Origin: Siphonodentalium dalli
Taxonomy: Eukaryota > Mollusca > Scaphopoda > Gadilida > Siphonodentaliidae
Direction of reading: 5' to 3'
Length of the DNA: 64,000 nucleotides
Assembly: GCA_032622095.1 (NCBI GenBank)
Contig: CP136064.1
Span: forward strand, 256,599,863-256,663,862
Notes under the pieces: generated by a model
Databases searched by the model: none
What the model was told of the DNA's origin: nothing
Seen by the model: the letters and a program-made list of their open reading frames with translations, nothing else
Program-made: the position numbers and the translations under genes
Shown: one piece after another, positions 42,701-57,700 of the stretch
Position numbering within the stretch: the first letter of the stretch is position 1
How the letters are laid out: each line of letters begins with the position of its first letter

Positions 42701-45700
42701 TGTACTGTTTGATGTTATAAGATGACATGAATCGAATGATAACACCGTTATAGACTAATTAGTGTATAAAGCATAAAAACTTTCGGCCTTTTGTGAAGCC
42801 TTTATCAAGTGATATGACCATAGATGGTTTTATGTTAAAAGGCACACTAGAAAGTGTGTACAATACACGACTATCCTGGTCGAAGTTACAGTATGTGGGG
42901 ACTTTATTGATTCCTCAGTGAGGAATAATGGAATATCCCATAATGAATTCTCAAGAAATTCGCCCACAGAAAGGGTAGACACAAACATAACCTGAAGTGG
43001 TATTTGGACCATATTTTTGGACACCAATTTCGATCGTCGCTGGAACTACCAGTGACAATATGCATCTATCCATCCAACAAGTCAAAGCTCCCCATCCATG
43101 TATGTACGTTATTATTTAAGTGCTCTTTTTTAAATTAAAGAAACTGTTGAATGGTCCTGCTCGCAACGTTTATGGATACTGATTGCAGTGGTTGCAATCT
43201 ATGAAATGGTAATAACTGCAGGTGGTTTTGCGTCTAGCGGAAATTCTATTAGTACAATGTGTTTTGACTCTAGTATTGGTTTAAACATATTTATTGCAAC
43301 AAAAGTTACAAGGGATTGGGACACAAGTTACAACAACTTAATGCAGCCTTTCCCAATAATATTTAAACAACTGTTTACTTGAGTAAAGCCCATTAAATTG
43401 ATAGCAGACCTCCGTCAGACAGTATACCCTTACCACCTGAAGACAGTATCGTTAAAAGTTTGGAAGCGCGGGAGTTTGGTGGGAGTTGTTGTTAAGTTCA
43501 CATAAGTGACGTCTTAGAACTATCGGTCGTTCCAAATGCAGGTATTCTTGAGATGCCCTATCTATATAAAAAGACGATAAACAGATCTACAAACTTTGAC
43601 AAGAATGAGCTAGAAAATGGGGGGAAATCAATCTAAACTATCAGATTATTTCCATGAAATATCAACAATACACTAATATGATATTTTGCAAAGCAAATAC
43701 GTCTTTAACTTGTCTCATTTTGTCGCCTATTTGTGTTTCATAATTTTGTTCAAATATCGTATCGTTCGTCTGTCGGTTGTGAAACAACGCGAAATGTTTA
43801 ATATGCTAAAAAATAAACCTCACGTGACATGATTAGTAAACGTGCTCGCTATTACTGGAGTAAAGCCCATTACATTGATAGCAGCCCACCGTCAGACAGT
43901 ACCCTTACCACCCACAGAAAGTATCATTTGGGAGCGCGGGTCCCCTGCGAACATTACCATTGACAATCTATCGCCCTCGATTTTGTGATCCAGTGGGTCT
44001 TTTATAAAATTAATAAATTCGATTCAGTGTCTATTGAGGAGTACAATTAGTGGATAATCGATGGACGATGAATGTGAAACATCCAAGCTCTTCGGGTCTC
44101 ATGACATAAAGTGGAAGTGGAAGCTGGAGTGGTTTATTGGAATTTTGTAGAGTTTTGGAACGTACCCCAAAAAAAAGTCAATTTTATTTATTTCCAAAAT
44201 TAGAATTTATACAAAGTTTGGAAATGTACTCCCAATGAGTTGAGAATGTCAAAATGCTTTGATATATCATCATCAGTTGCAGGTTTCTGACGCTGTGCCA
44301 TACTAAGCTCATGTCACGTTACGTTTCGGGAATTGAGTGAAATGTTGGGTGCGATTTTATCCAAATATGACAGGGGATTTGAATGGCATAGTACCCATAT
44401 AAATATGACAGTTGAGCAGATATAAGTGTTCAAGTGACTTAAGGAGGCGGTTAAGTAAAAGTTACAGAATTCCAAATATTCATAGGTATGACTTTGTGCT
44501 GTATTGAAGGCAATACATATGGTGGGTCGGCTTGCAACTTCTTCTATGAGAAGGTTGGTGCATTTATTTTGATTTTATATTGATTACTAAAAAGTAGGTC
44601 AAGTATTGTAATAAGATAAGCACAGGCTCCAGAAAAACGTCATGTCTGTTTAATGATATGGCTCCTTTAGTTACCACACACTCGCCAGATAAACGTCATG
44701 TCTGTTTAACGATGTGGCTCCTTTGGTTACCACACACTCGCCAGATAAACGTCATGTCTGTTTAACGATGTGGCTCCTTTAGTTATCACACACTCGCCAG
44801 ATAAATGTCATGTCTGTTTAACGATGTGGCTCATTTAGTTACCAGCTAAACGTCATGTCTGTTTAACGATGTGGCTCATTTAGTTACCAGCTAAACGTCA
44901 TGTCTGTTTAACGATGTGGCTCCTTTAGTTAACGGATAAATGTCATGTCTGTTTAACAATGTGGCTCCTTTAGTTACCACACACTCGCCAGATAAATGTC
45001 ATGTCTGTTTAATAATATGGCTCCTTTGGTTACCACATACTCGCCATATAAACGTCATGTCTGTTTAATGATATGGCTCCTTTAGTTACCACACACTCGC
45101 CAGATAAACGTCGTGTCTGTTTAATGATATGGCTCCTTTAGTTACCACACACTCGCCAGATAAATGTCATGTCTGTTTTAACGATGTGGCTCATTTATTT
45201 ACCAGATAAACGTCATGTCTGTTTAACAATGTGGCTCCTTTAGTTACCACACACTCGCCAGATAAACGTCATGTCTGTTTAACGATGTGGCTCCTTTAGT
45301 TAACGATATATGTCATGTCTGTTTAATGTTGTGGCTCCTTTAGTTACCAGATAAACGTCATGTCTGTTTAACAATGTGGCTCATTTAGTTACCACACACT
45401 CGCCAGATAAACGTCATGTCTGTTTAACGATGTGGCTCCTTTAGTTGCCACACACTCGCCAGATAAATGACATGTCTGTTTAATAATATGGCCCCTTTAG
45501 TTACCACACACTCGCCAGATAAACGTCATGTCTGTTTAATAATATGGCTCCTTTAGTTATCACACACTCGCCAGATAAACGTCATGTCTGTTTAATAATA
45601 TGGCTCCTTTTGTTACCAGACAGCCGCCAGATAAATGTCATGTCTGTTTAATGACGTGGCTCATTTAGTTACCAGGGATCAGCCAGATAATTGTCATGTT

Positions 45701-48700
45701 TGTTTAATGACGTTGCTCCTTTAGTTACCAGACAGCCGCCAGATAAATGTCATGCTTGTTTAATAATGTGGCTCATTTAGTTACCAGACAGCCGCCAGAT
45801 AAATGTCATGTCTGTTTAATGATGTGGCTCCTTTAGTTACCAGATAAATGTCATGCCTGTTTAATGACGTTGCTTCTTTAGTTACCAGACAGCCGCCAGA
45901 TAAATGTCATGCTTGTTTAATAATGTGGCTCATTTAGTTACCGGACAGCCGCCAGATAAATGTCATGTTTGTTTAAAGATGTGGCTCATTTAGTCACCAG
46001 ATAAATGTCATGCCTGTTTAATGACGTTGCTCCTTTAGTTACCAGACAGCCGCCAGATAAATGTCATGCTTGTTTAATAATGTGGCTCATTTAGTTACCA
46101 GACAGCCGCCAGATAAATGTCATGTTTGTTTAATGATGTGGCTCATTTAGTTACCAGACAGCCGCCAGATAAATGTCATGTCTGTTTATTGATAATGCTC
46201 CTTTAGTTACCAGACAACTGCTCCATATATAGCCTTTGCTGCAGATATTTGCATGGAAGTCCCCACTTAAAATCGGTAACTACCTCCCCTTAATTCGGTC
46301 ACCGGTAGTAGTCTTCAATCCAGCCTTAAAGGGGTTCTTTACACTAAATCCGGCCATTTATGGGACCATCTTCTTTTATACTCACGTACAGAATATATGC
46401 AACAAATGAATGGATTTGAGCCATGGATTAGTGCAAAAATACACTCATGTGCTCAATGAACCATGCAAATATGGTAATTATAATGAAAATGAATTTATGA
46501 CTGGAGTCAATACTACTCTAGTCATGAATTCATTTTCACGATAATTGCCATGTTGTTTGCATCGTTCTTATAGAGCACATGAGTATAGTTTGCACTCATC
46601 CATGGCCCAAATGCATACATTTGTTGCATTTATTCTGCTGAGTATAAAAGGAGATGGTCCCATAAATGAACGGATTCAGTACTCCTTTAACTATAACTCC
46701 AATACAGTTGCCATAATTACGGATTGCTGTTGACTGAATCTTTATTTTCTTCACATATTTTGTCCAACTCCAATGGTATCTTGGCTTAACAGTGCTTACA
46801 TTCCTCAAAAATACAGTACCAGTCAGAAGAAGTGGTATATTGAGTATATCAAGAATTGAACGGGGATTAGGACCCCTTGCATGTAGTCATATATTTTTAC
46901 GTTGGAAACCAGTCATCCCGATTTATCTTGTGCATGACTTTTCGTCGACCCTTATATGGGTAGACCTATATATAGCAACTGTCAATTACTGTCAATTATT
47001 GTGCGGTACCGAGCGATGCACAACTATTCCTGTTACCCCGACGCCAGCACGCCGGTGCCGGCACATGTTATCCCAAAAGAACTATACACGTTCTACATAT
47101 GCACTAAATGTTGATGTCGTCTCCTGTCTATATATTACAGTCCCGCCGAACGTACACTCGTAGGGGCCGACTCTCAAGCCAGGCCGGAACGAGCAGAAAG
47201 ACCCTCTCCACCTTCCGAGAATGAATGCCACGTCGAGGACGCCGGACATCCACCCTCGCCAGCTCTGGCGGCATTCTTCCGAAATTGCGAACGACACCAG
47301 CAAAGCAGAATTGACGAGGGGGTCACACCATCAGAGGAAGACCGTGCCGAAGACGCGGAAGACTAGACCACCGGCATATCAGAGCTGCGCGGGGAAAGGT
47401 GGGACGAGGAGCCGGAAGTAGAAAGGTGGGATGACGAGGGCATGTGGGACGATAGACTCGTCCCTGGCTCATATGTGAAACACTATGGCGCTATCGCTCT
47501 GTGACGTGCCCTCCCATAAGAGACCAGTACGGACTATCGCCATCTTATATCGATCCAAATATAACGACGGAGAGACAACAGCAAGACTGGGATACCCATC
47601 AAAACACAATACGTTGCATCGTGTGTTCTGCGAAAATAGTTTACATATTTAAAATATCTATTCACAAATACTAAGAAAGATATCAAAATAATAAGTTATG
47701 ATGATTTATTCCCGCCAGAGATCGGCAGAATCTAGTCAAACTTGGGTCTTTGAACGCAACACAAAAATCACTTCAGCCAATCAGCTTCCACTGTTCTATT
47801 TTAGTCCCGGTCAGAATTCTGACCGGAGACCCAAAAATGGCGATAGTCCACACCGGTCTATAATAACGACGTCCAAAGCAGAGCGATGATAAGGTTTATA
47901 GTCCGGGGACCAGTCAAGTGGGACGAGGGGTTCGCCGAGGAACACGGGCGTCCCGTCGGCCGCGTACCCCGGAAATGGTGGAAGCCAATTGAAGAATGGT
48001 ACACATGAAGCGAAGATCTAATGTGGCGTGATGGCGAAGGAGAAGACGTAGCTATCGGACCAATTTACGGATTAGCGCGAGTAGATGTTGCCGAAATATG
48101 ACCACTGGAAGCTAATGCAGCGCGCTGACGAGAGGGGAGACCCATAGACGACTTAGAGGATGACGTTCGCCTGATCTGATCAGCCATGAAAGATGCATCA
48201 GGCAAGCCACATCAGAACAACGTATAAAGTTACAAGGTTTTTGGTAGCCAGCATCAATCTTCAGCGATCAGTGGTCAACAAACTTCGAGACACTTGGACA
48301 ACAGCTTTACAGTCGGCGAAATAACCGGAATTACTGGACAGAAAAGACGGCTAATAACGAAGCGCACTCGACGATAGCAGACTGCAGGCCGATGAACACA
48401 ACTATACATCAGCCACGCCGACGACAGGAAGACGTTCAACTTATGAATTTAATAGAAGACCCCGATTCACGCAGACGACAGGAAGACGCACTTCACTTAT
48501 GAAGACACAAGAAGACCCCGATTCACACAGACGACAGGAAGACGAACCCAACTAGGAGAAGCCATACGACGACGAAGATATTCTATTGAACTGTTTGTAA
48601 ATAAATGATCAAATCATTTTAATGTCTGACCGTTATATGTCCCCCGTCTTGGCACAAATGGTCGAACTGGTTAGTTATGTCGAACGCACGGATAAATTGC

Positions 48701-51700
48701 AGTAATCCATATGGTCCCTTCTGCGATTCGCTTAACCCTTTACCCAACAGAACGGCCCTGTGACAATGCATTCTCTTATATATGCGAGTCGACCATAGGT
48801 CGCCTCGCATATATAAGAGAATGCATTGGCTTAACACATTAAAAATAATAAAATTGTTAAAGAATGTAAGAAAAAATGGTAAAAAGTGTTAAAAAAAGAT
48901 TTTTTTTAGGCCAATGCATTCTCTTATATATGCGACCTATGGTCGACTCGCATATATAAGAGAATGCATTGGCACAGGGCATAACTAACTATCACAATGT
49001 GGTCAAGGAGCCGGTTCCAATGATATCCATATGTGTATGGTTCTATTGAGACAGACCGAAGATATTGAAGCTTTATTTGGCCGGTTTTGGCCGGTTTGTG
49101 GGGTAAAGGGTTAAACGAATTGTAATTGTATATATAAGATACTTACGGGTTTTTCTAGCCACAGCTTCTGGTAAGAGATTCAGAGTGTTCATGACACCAG
49201 CTGATGATATCACAGTATCCGCATGGATCTCTATTTCGCCACTAGATTTCTGCACAGCGACGCCTGTTAAATACACCAGGGGCCGTATTCACCAAGTGGT
49301 TTTTTTTTTAAATAAACCAGGTAGTTTATTTGGTAGTGCTGAACGCATAAGGTATCCTTGCTATAGCGTTATAGCGACACACGATGTCGATGATGTGATT
49401 AACCAAATCTATCAGATCTGCCATTTGCATTTGTCAATGTATTACATGTATGACTAAATCGCTATAACTAACCACCACAATCCGCCTCCATAGCGGTATA
49501 CATTATTCATATAATTTTACAGATTCAGACTGGCCGGTTTTATATTTTTGAGGAATGAGCTTTTATGACATATTTGAGATTTTTGAAATGGCATAACGTG
49601 AGGAAGAGGAAAAACCAAGACAACATCGCAATAAAATTATAAGGGATATGTCCAACCCACTAGAACAATCAGTGGCGTGGCTTATTTATTTTATAAAAAA
49701 ACCGAGTAGTTTATTTGGTAGCGTCTGAAGGCATAATTTACCTTAATTTGATATTTTAAACGACTAAAATAATAGCGCCTGAAGGCATACGGTACCTCAA
49801 TTGAATATTTTACACCGCATATACGTTGAAATTATTCCCATTGTTTGAATTTCCAAACTGTAATTGTGAATATACTTCGGTTAGACCTGCAGAATTATCA
49901 CATTCTCTACTTTTGGTCAAACTGTTGGTCTGCAGTGGCCATCAGTTGGACTTTTTACAAACTTATGGGGGGGGGGGTGTGAGGTTGGAATAGCCCAACT
50001 CCAATAGTTGGAACGTGTGAGGTACCGGTTGGGAAGTTCAAACCCAAATAGAATTTCGCGTATATGGGAGTTTGGTATGGTCTGACAATGTTCATACGTT
50101 TAATTTGCGATGATTTCAGAGAAAATGAAGAAATCATAACAAACAAAGTTTTTAACTTTCAGAGAATATTTCTCAAAGAAGTAATTGGTACATATGATTG
50201 GCCAGTTTTAGCGATGATGTATGAATCACGCTAATTTAGACAGGCGCATGGAATGCGATGTAATAAGCATTTATCACCTCGATTTTGGTGGGGTTTTTTG
50301 GTAAATACTCCACACACAAATAATTTTGTTTTCTGTGAACAAAGTATCTCTAAATACTGTGCATACAAATATATGTAATTATACATTATTAAGTTCCTAT
50401 GGTTATTAGTTGTTCACATATGCTGCGTTGTAAGTGACGGAACTTCACACGAAGGCTACGTTTCCTTTTTACAGACGCTACTTTTCTTACGTCACGTAAA
50501 TGATAGGCTACAGTTCTTTCTTCACGTAAATGATAGGCTACAGTTCTTTCTTCACGTAAATGATAGGCTACAGTTCTTACTTCACGTAAATGATAGGCTA
50601 CAGTTCTCACTTCACGTAAATGATAGGCTACAGTTCTTTCTTCACGTAAATGCTTCACGTAAATGATAGGCTACAGTTCTTACTTCACGTAAATGATAGG
50701 CTACAGTTCTTTCTTCCAAAAATCGCCGCGAAAATTTATGCAAAAATCGAGAAGAATCTGAGTGGTTTGTCAACGTTCATATGTGTTATGATTCAAGATC
50801 GGTATACAATTGGAGACGGAATATTTTTTTCTTCTGATTTTGTTCGCTTTATTTGGGTTGATTCAGACAGTAATTATAATTCAGTGTTGTACAGTCTTCA
50901 TCCATCCAGGCCGGTGTGGCTTTCTCGAACAACCATGAACATTCGCCATATTTGGTCTTTAAATCTATAATTTATATACTGTGTTATGTTCCAGAATGCG
51001 ACATATTGTGTTTTGTTTTCTGGAAAATAATACGCAAGCTGTCGATTGTGTTTTATACAATTCCTATTGTTTAAAAAAATGTAAAATATTACCTTCACGG
51101 ATGGCGGATTTCCATGGTTACACTCGATATTGGGAATGGGCTTATTTTCAAGTGGTTATATACTGTAGTGGTTACTATATAGAGGGGTACACCGTTTTGT
51201 AGTTCCCACGATATAGCTGTCTTGGTCGTCCTACTGAACCATTATTATTATACATAATGTCGACATATAATATAAACGGGTTCTTGGATTGTCCTACCCA
51301 TATAATTATATTCTAAACAATTTAATACACATTTCGTGCAATGAATGGTAACAGAATATGGTACTACGTCACTAGGATTTGTGCTCCTTCTATTCGTTGT
51401 CGTTGTCGATTCCTATATGCTGTTACGATTATGGTTTTGGATTTTCAACAAAACTCACAAATACGTCATATAGTAATAAGTTCGCGATCGTTTCCCATTC
51501 ATCAATATGGGAGATAACCCTGAGTTATGATCTTGATTGTGATCGTCACGTGGTCTTAATTTGTATCTATTAGTGGTAATCAAATCATTGGTCGTCGTGA
51601 AACACGAGAATCTTGCTAAAGACAAAGCGCTTTGCTACATGTATGACCTGATATGCCTATAAATAGTGAACGTATTGACAAATTAAGTTGCATTTAATTG

Positions 51701-54700
51701 TTGCGAAATGAACATGCTACCATGACTATTTCTTTATGTATATATCAATCAACTTGTTCGGTATACCATCGTGGTATTATCTATTGAACACTGGAAATAC
51801 ATAAATAGAGGATTTATCACTTGCTGCAATTTTAGGGGTGTGTGGGTTTCGGTTTGAGGGTGATTTGCTGGATGATTGCTTGGTTTATTGGTTTGAAGTT
51901 TTCTTACCGTAATCGCCGAACACGTAACCTAGTGTAACTCTGAGCTCTTTGTTGTCCGTTAGCGAGTTAATCACTTGTTTCACTGTTTTTGGATTCGCAA
52001 ACAACCGGCTGATAAGGTGGAGTAATCGGGTTGATATCAGCTTTTTGACCAGAGACTTCGGTAAAATCTTTAGTATTGCCCAACCGACTGCGTACCTTAT
52101 TACAGGTCCGCTAAAAACCACCATTAACCCTATACTATGCGCAAGTGGATAAGGATGAATATAAATGGCCGACGACTGCATACATGTGGCCAAATTGAGA
52201 TTTGATTTATGTGTCATTTAATGAATTTTGAATGTGTAAACAACACCAATCAACGATATGCAAATATAACTGATCCAATCGCTGAACAAATAACAGTTGA
52301 AATGAAAGAGAATTATAGTTTAAACACACCGTGAAAGAGTCCATAAAGACAAAAAGAATACAATTATCGGTTCAGAACCGTAATCAATTTATCGGAAGAG
52401 GACACGATGTGTAGCATGTTATCGGAAAAGTAACGTAGCAATTCAGAGCATTTTTTTAGTGGTCAATTTTGGTCCGATAATTGCCACATAGTGTAATGTA
52501 ATGCATATCCATATGTCCAAAATATACCCATCTGCGAAAAAAGTTTTCATAACCAAATTGCAGTGTTATCATACTCTATTTATTTACTTTTTGTTGACAC
52601 TGTTTTAGTGATAAATGCACACAGAAAATGACGACGCTTTCTGGATGACAAACAAGGCATTCACTATTAGTCTGGTCGATAAAAGGTTTGACCTAGAAAA
52701 AATTTGGACTAAGTTGGTTTGTATACCATTTTGAAGAGGAATATATCCTCTATAACATATCCAAAATCCGCTAAAATCCTCTTTGAGCATTTTTTGTAAT
52801 TCAAGATGGCGTCCAAGATGGCTGCCATTTTCCTATAAGTCAGCTTGATGCAATTATAGTGAGAACAACTTGTCATATGTATACACATGTATACATTTTT
52901 ATGAATCTACGACATAACGTCACCTTTATGTGCAAAATTGGAACTCCCCGTCCAAGATGGCCGCCAAAATGGCGACCGGAAGTAGAATTTTTACGTTTTT
53001 TTACTAATATCTTTAAGATAAGTTTCTGTGGTTTGGAACCGGTTGAGAATTGTTACTTTATTTTGTATATAGCATGTTAACTGACCATTGGAGCAATGCA
53101 ATATGCTGTTCGTTGGGTCCACACCCATTCCGATCACTCAAAAATTCGATTTTACAAAACGCGGTATAACCTTTCACAAAAGATCCCCGAGATTCTAATC
53201 ATATTTCATCAATAAGTGGGAAGAACTGTGTAATGTAAGTGATGCATTCTATATCTTATTGGTATTCGAACTCAATGATACCAAAATTGTCACTTTGGAT
53301 CCAAATGGCTGCCAAAATGGCCACCAAAATATGGAAAATTGTAATTATTATCCCAGCGTGCCATGCAACCGCTTACAAGTTGTGGTGATGCACACAATTG
53401 GCTATTCTGTCTTATATAGCTTGAGTACTAACATTTCTGATGCACCTCGGGTATATATTACTATTTTAACAACTGAAATTACCAGAATTATTCGAAATTT
53501 TCTGCCACAAACCGGATATCAAAATCAGCAAACAATCGATGTTCAGGTTTGAGCCATTTTTTTAAAGTAAAATGGAACTATGTTTAGTATCAAAGATGTT
53601 TATTGTTTTGATATGTGTTACATGTGTCACACTGAGTTATTTTAGACAAAATTACTCATGATGGCTTCCAAAATGGCAACCAAATTTGGTAAACATTATT
53701 ATATACATATACATATGTGTATATACGTGGTGTATATGTATACATAATCAATGGTGACTCACATGCTACTGAATCAACTAAATGTTCTATTCTGGTGGTC
53801 CTGGTACCCTACGAGACATGACAAGTTCATTTTGAGGAATGCAATATGGATTTTGCCAAAAGCTTCCTTGTTTTTGAACGGAAATGGGCAGAACGTGGAT
53901 ACGGAACTGAAAGGGATCATATTATGTGGCTATTCTGGCCCATTAGCATCAACATTTATCAACTTAATACAGTGTGTATGTCTGTTGACTGTATGGTCAT
54001 AGGCGAGGTGAGTAGTATACATGGAGTTATTGTATCCATGAATCATGTGAATAGTTATACAATGTGTGACCATATGGTCATGGATGGGATGTCCATAGTG
54101 AGGTATAGGTATAAAAGGAGTAGCAGTATGGTGAGTTGAACATGTTTTCAGTGAGTTGCTGTCTGGTCATTGAAGTGGTGTATGGTCATAACGAGAGCAG
54201 CTACACTGTCCTGTATTGTATATATGGAGTAACTGTGTGGTCAGGGGTGGGCTGTACATATGTACATCGGGTGGCTGTATTGTCATGGGTGGGTGTATAT
54301 GTATACATATGTTGGATGTATGGTAATGGATGGCTGTAAGTATAAATAAGGTGTGGTTGTATGGTTATGGGTAATGTGTATATGTGTACATGGAATGACT
54401 GCACGGTCATTGTTGAAGTGTATATGCATACCTGGAGTACACTTTGGTGGCCATTGACGGCTAGTGTATATAGAGAGTGACCTCGTGGTGATGGGTGGGA
54501 TGTCTATGTTTATATGTAGGGCCTATTGTATTGTCATTGGTGGTGTGTACAAGTATACAGTGAATAGCTATATGTACATAGGTATATAGGGATTGACAGT
54601 ATGGCAAAATTAATGGTTGGGTGAATTGATATACAAGGAGTGACTATGATCACGAATCTGGTTTATGCGTATACAGCAATAGGCTGAATTGCCATGGGTC

Positions 54701-57700
54701 AGGTGTATGTGCAAGTATGGAGTGTATGAATGGCGTATGCGCGGTATGAGACATTGATATATCCAGAAGGGCTGTAAGGCCACTTTTGTGAGGTCTATAT
54801 GTATATACATGGAGTGACTCTATGGTTTTTGGGTTGGGTGTATATGTATATCTTGAGTGGCTATATGGCATCGGGTGTCGCAAATATGTATATATATACA
54901 GGGAGTGAGACTGTATGACCACTGGTGAGGCAAATAGGTATATACGAAGTGATGTATGATCATGGATGTAGCGAACAGGTATGGAGTGACTGTATGGTCA
55001 TCGGTGAGGTGTATATGTATATCTTTAGTGGCTGTATAGCTATGCATGTAACAAATAAATATACATGGAGTGACTGTATGACCTATGGTTAGGCGAATGG
55101 GTATACAAGAGGTTACTTTGTGTCCATGTATGTAGTGAATATGTATAGAGGTCATGTGAGGTGTTGGAGTATACCTGGTGTGTCTGCATGGTTATTCACG
55201 GCTATAGGGCCATGCGTTGGTGTATGGGTTAACCCAATTTGGCTGTATGGGTGGTAATGGGTGATGTGTATGTCTATACATAGCCATTTACGTGGTGTTC
55301 ATGTATATATGGACTGACTGCATGCTCATGTGTGATTTGTACTGGTGCACCTTTGTGTGACTATCGCTTTCCACAATAACTCAAGGATATTTTAATGGAT
55401 TGATGTAATATCAGAGTGTTCTCCACATTAATTGCGTTTTATATGCAATGTGAAGAAAACGGTTTTCCTGACAATAGTTTATTAGTTAATAATTTGTTAT
55501 GCTAATGAGCCAGAGTAGCCACATAATATGATACCTTTCAGTTCAGTTACAACGTTCTGTCTGTTTCCGTTAAAAAACATGGACAGAATCCCAAAAGAGG
55601 TGTTCGGTAAAATCCGTACTGCATCCCTTAAAATGAATTTGTCGTGCCTAATAAGGTGCTGGGACAACCATAATATAAGATTAAGTCATCTTGAGTAATA
55701 TTGTCTAAAACACCACACTATGCCATATTTAAGGCATATCAAAATAAAAAGAACATTTGATACTAAAGATAGTTCCATTTTACTTGAAAAAAATGGTCCA
55801 AACATGAAAAGTGTTTTTTTTTGCCGAGGTTGATGCTGTTTGTGATAGAAAAATGCCATAATTCTGGTAATTTCAGAATAGTAAAAATTAATCAAGGTGC
55901 ATAAGAAATGTTGGTATTCAATGTATATAAGACAGAATAGTCATTTGTGTACATCACCACAACTTGTAAGCGGTTGCATGGCACGCTGGAATAATAATTA
56001 CCATTTTCCATATTTTGGTGGCCATTTTGACAGCCATTTTGAGCCAAACTGACAATTTTGGTACCATTGAGTTCGAATTTCAATAAGATATAGAATGCAT
56101 CACTTACATTTCACAGTTCTTCCCACTTCTTGGTGAAATATGACCAGAATCCAAAAGGGGATCTTTTGTGAAATGTTATACCGCGTTTTGTAAAATCGAA
56201 TTTTTGAGTAATCGGAAGGGGTGTGGACCCAACGAACAGCATATTGCATTGCTCCAATGGTCAGTTAATATGCTATATACAAAATAAAGTCACAATTCTT
56301 AACCAGTTCCAAACCACAGAAACTTATCTTAAAAGTATTAGTTAAAAACGTAAAAAATCCACTTCCGGTCGCCATTTCGGCGGCCATCTTGGATGGTGAG
56401 TTCCAATTTTGGCACATAAAGATGGCGTCATGTCATAGCCTCAAAAAAATGTATACATGTGTATACATATGACAAGTTGTTCTCACTATAATTGCATCAA
56501 GCTGACTTATAGGAAAATGGCAGCCATCTTGGACGCCATCTTGAATTACAACAAATGCTCAAAACTGATTTTAGCGGATTTTGGATATGTTATAGAGGAG
56601 AGCTTCCTCTTCAAAATGGTGTAAAAACCAACTTAGTCCGAATTTTTTCTAGGTTGACCCTAAAATTTGAGTTTATCGACCAGACTATATGATCTCCTCG
56701 TGACATATTAGTTCGGGACGACTGCATGGGACTCGTATATAAGGTGTCGTTAGCTTCCAGAAACCTTACCTTATTTCCTCTGCTGTCATATAAAGGTGAA
56801 AACAAACTTTGAATACCAGAAGTGAAACGTAGCGTCTCGATGGAGCGCCGTAGCATTTATCGGAAAAGCGGCATTTCTCGAGTATCGGATGAGCCTACGT
56901 GATAATAGTGGGGAATTTATTGTTTTTAGTTGCATAGTTTTCGACTTTTGGTCTGAAATGGTATTTCGTTGGAAATTTTCCAACCTTAGCGGGCATCAGG
57001 ATATAGGAAAATTCCAATAGTTGGAAAGCTTTATGTACCAGTTGGAACATTCCATCGCAATGGGGTATGTAAATGTAATTATGCGAACCTGATCGGGTGG
57101 TCTGGTTCATGGGGATGGTGCAGTTGTGAGTTTAATTGTGGACACACTCCATAAAGAAGACACTCTACCTATGCCCCTGTCAGACCCATATAAACAGGAT
57201 GAAATAATGGTGACTGTGTCAAGAAACTTACCACAAACACTTCCTGTGTCGTCTGTGAGTATTCTGGCCACTGGGGCACACACCAAGACCTTGCCGCCAG
57301 CTCGTTCTATGATAGGAATCATTTGCATGGTAAGCTCACTGGTTCCGCCTACGGGGTAGTACGCACCATTGCTATAGTGGTATACTATCATGCAGTGGAA
57401 GAAGAAACTTGCATTTGCTGGGGCGACACCTGTCGATAAGAAGAATACATGGATAATATGTGACCCGTCATATCAAATCCAGTCGGAAGTCGGGATTTTT
57501 TTTACCCTGTGCCAATGCATTCTCTTATATATGCGAGTCGACCATATATAGGCCGCCTCGCATATATAAGAGAATGCATTGGCCTAGCAATATTTTATCA
57601 TTTTTTTTTAAATAAATGTTTCTGACAATTTTTAGGACATAAAATAAAAAACATCCATTACCCTGCAGGGAGCCCCACACATATATAGAAGCATATAGAA

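Noticed and set aside
43381-43960. Solo LTR pair
   Set aside because: The 100-bp direct repeats lack TG..CA ends, a target duplication and any coding sequence between them.
44625-46215. Regular repeats resembling a CRISPR array
   Set aside because: The whole 56-bp unit repeats; no variable spacers.
50475-50718. CRISPR-like array of 30-bp repeats
   Set aside because: Units are head to tail with no unique spacers, in an animal intron. It is a minisatellite.
51908-52131. A functional alternative RetSat exon
   Set aside because: No phase-0 acceptor, position after exon d, and mostly residue-changing differences. Kept as a pseudo-exon.
54136-55155. Several overlapping His/Thr-rich minus-strand frames
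   Set aside because: They come from the minisatellite core of the foldback element; no family and no conserved frame.
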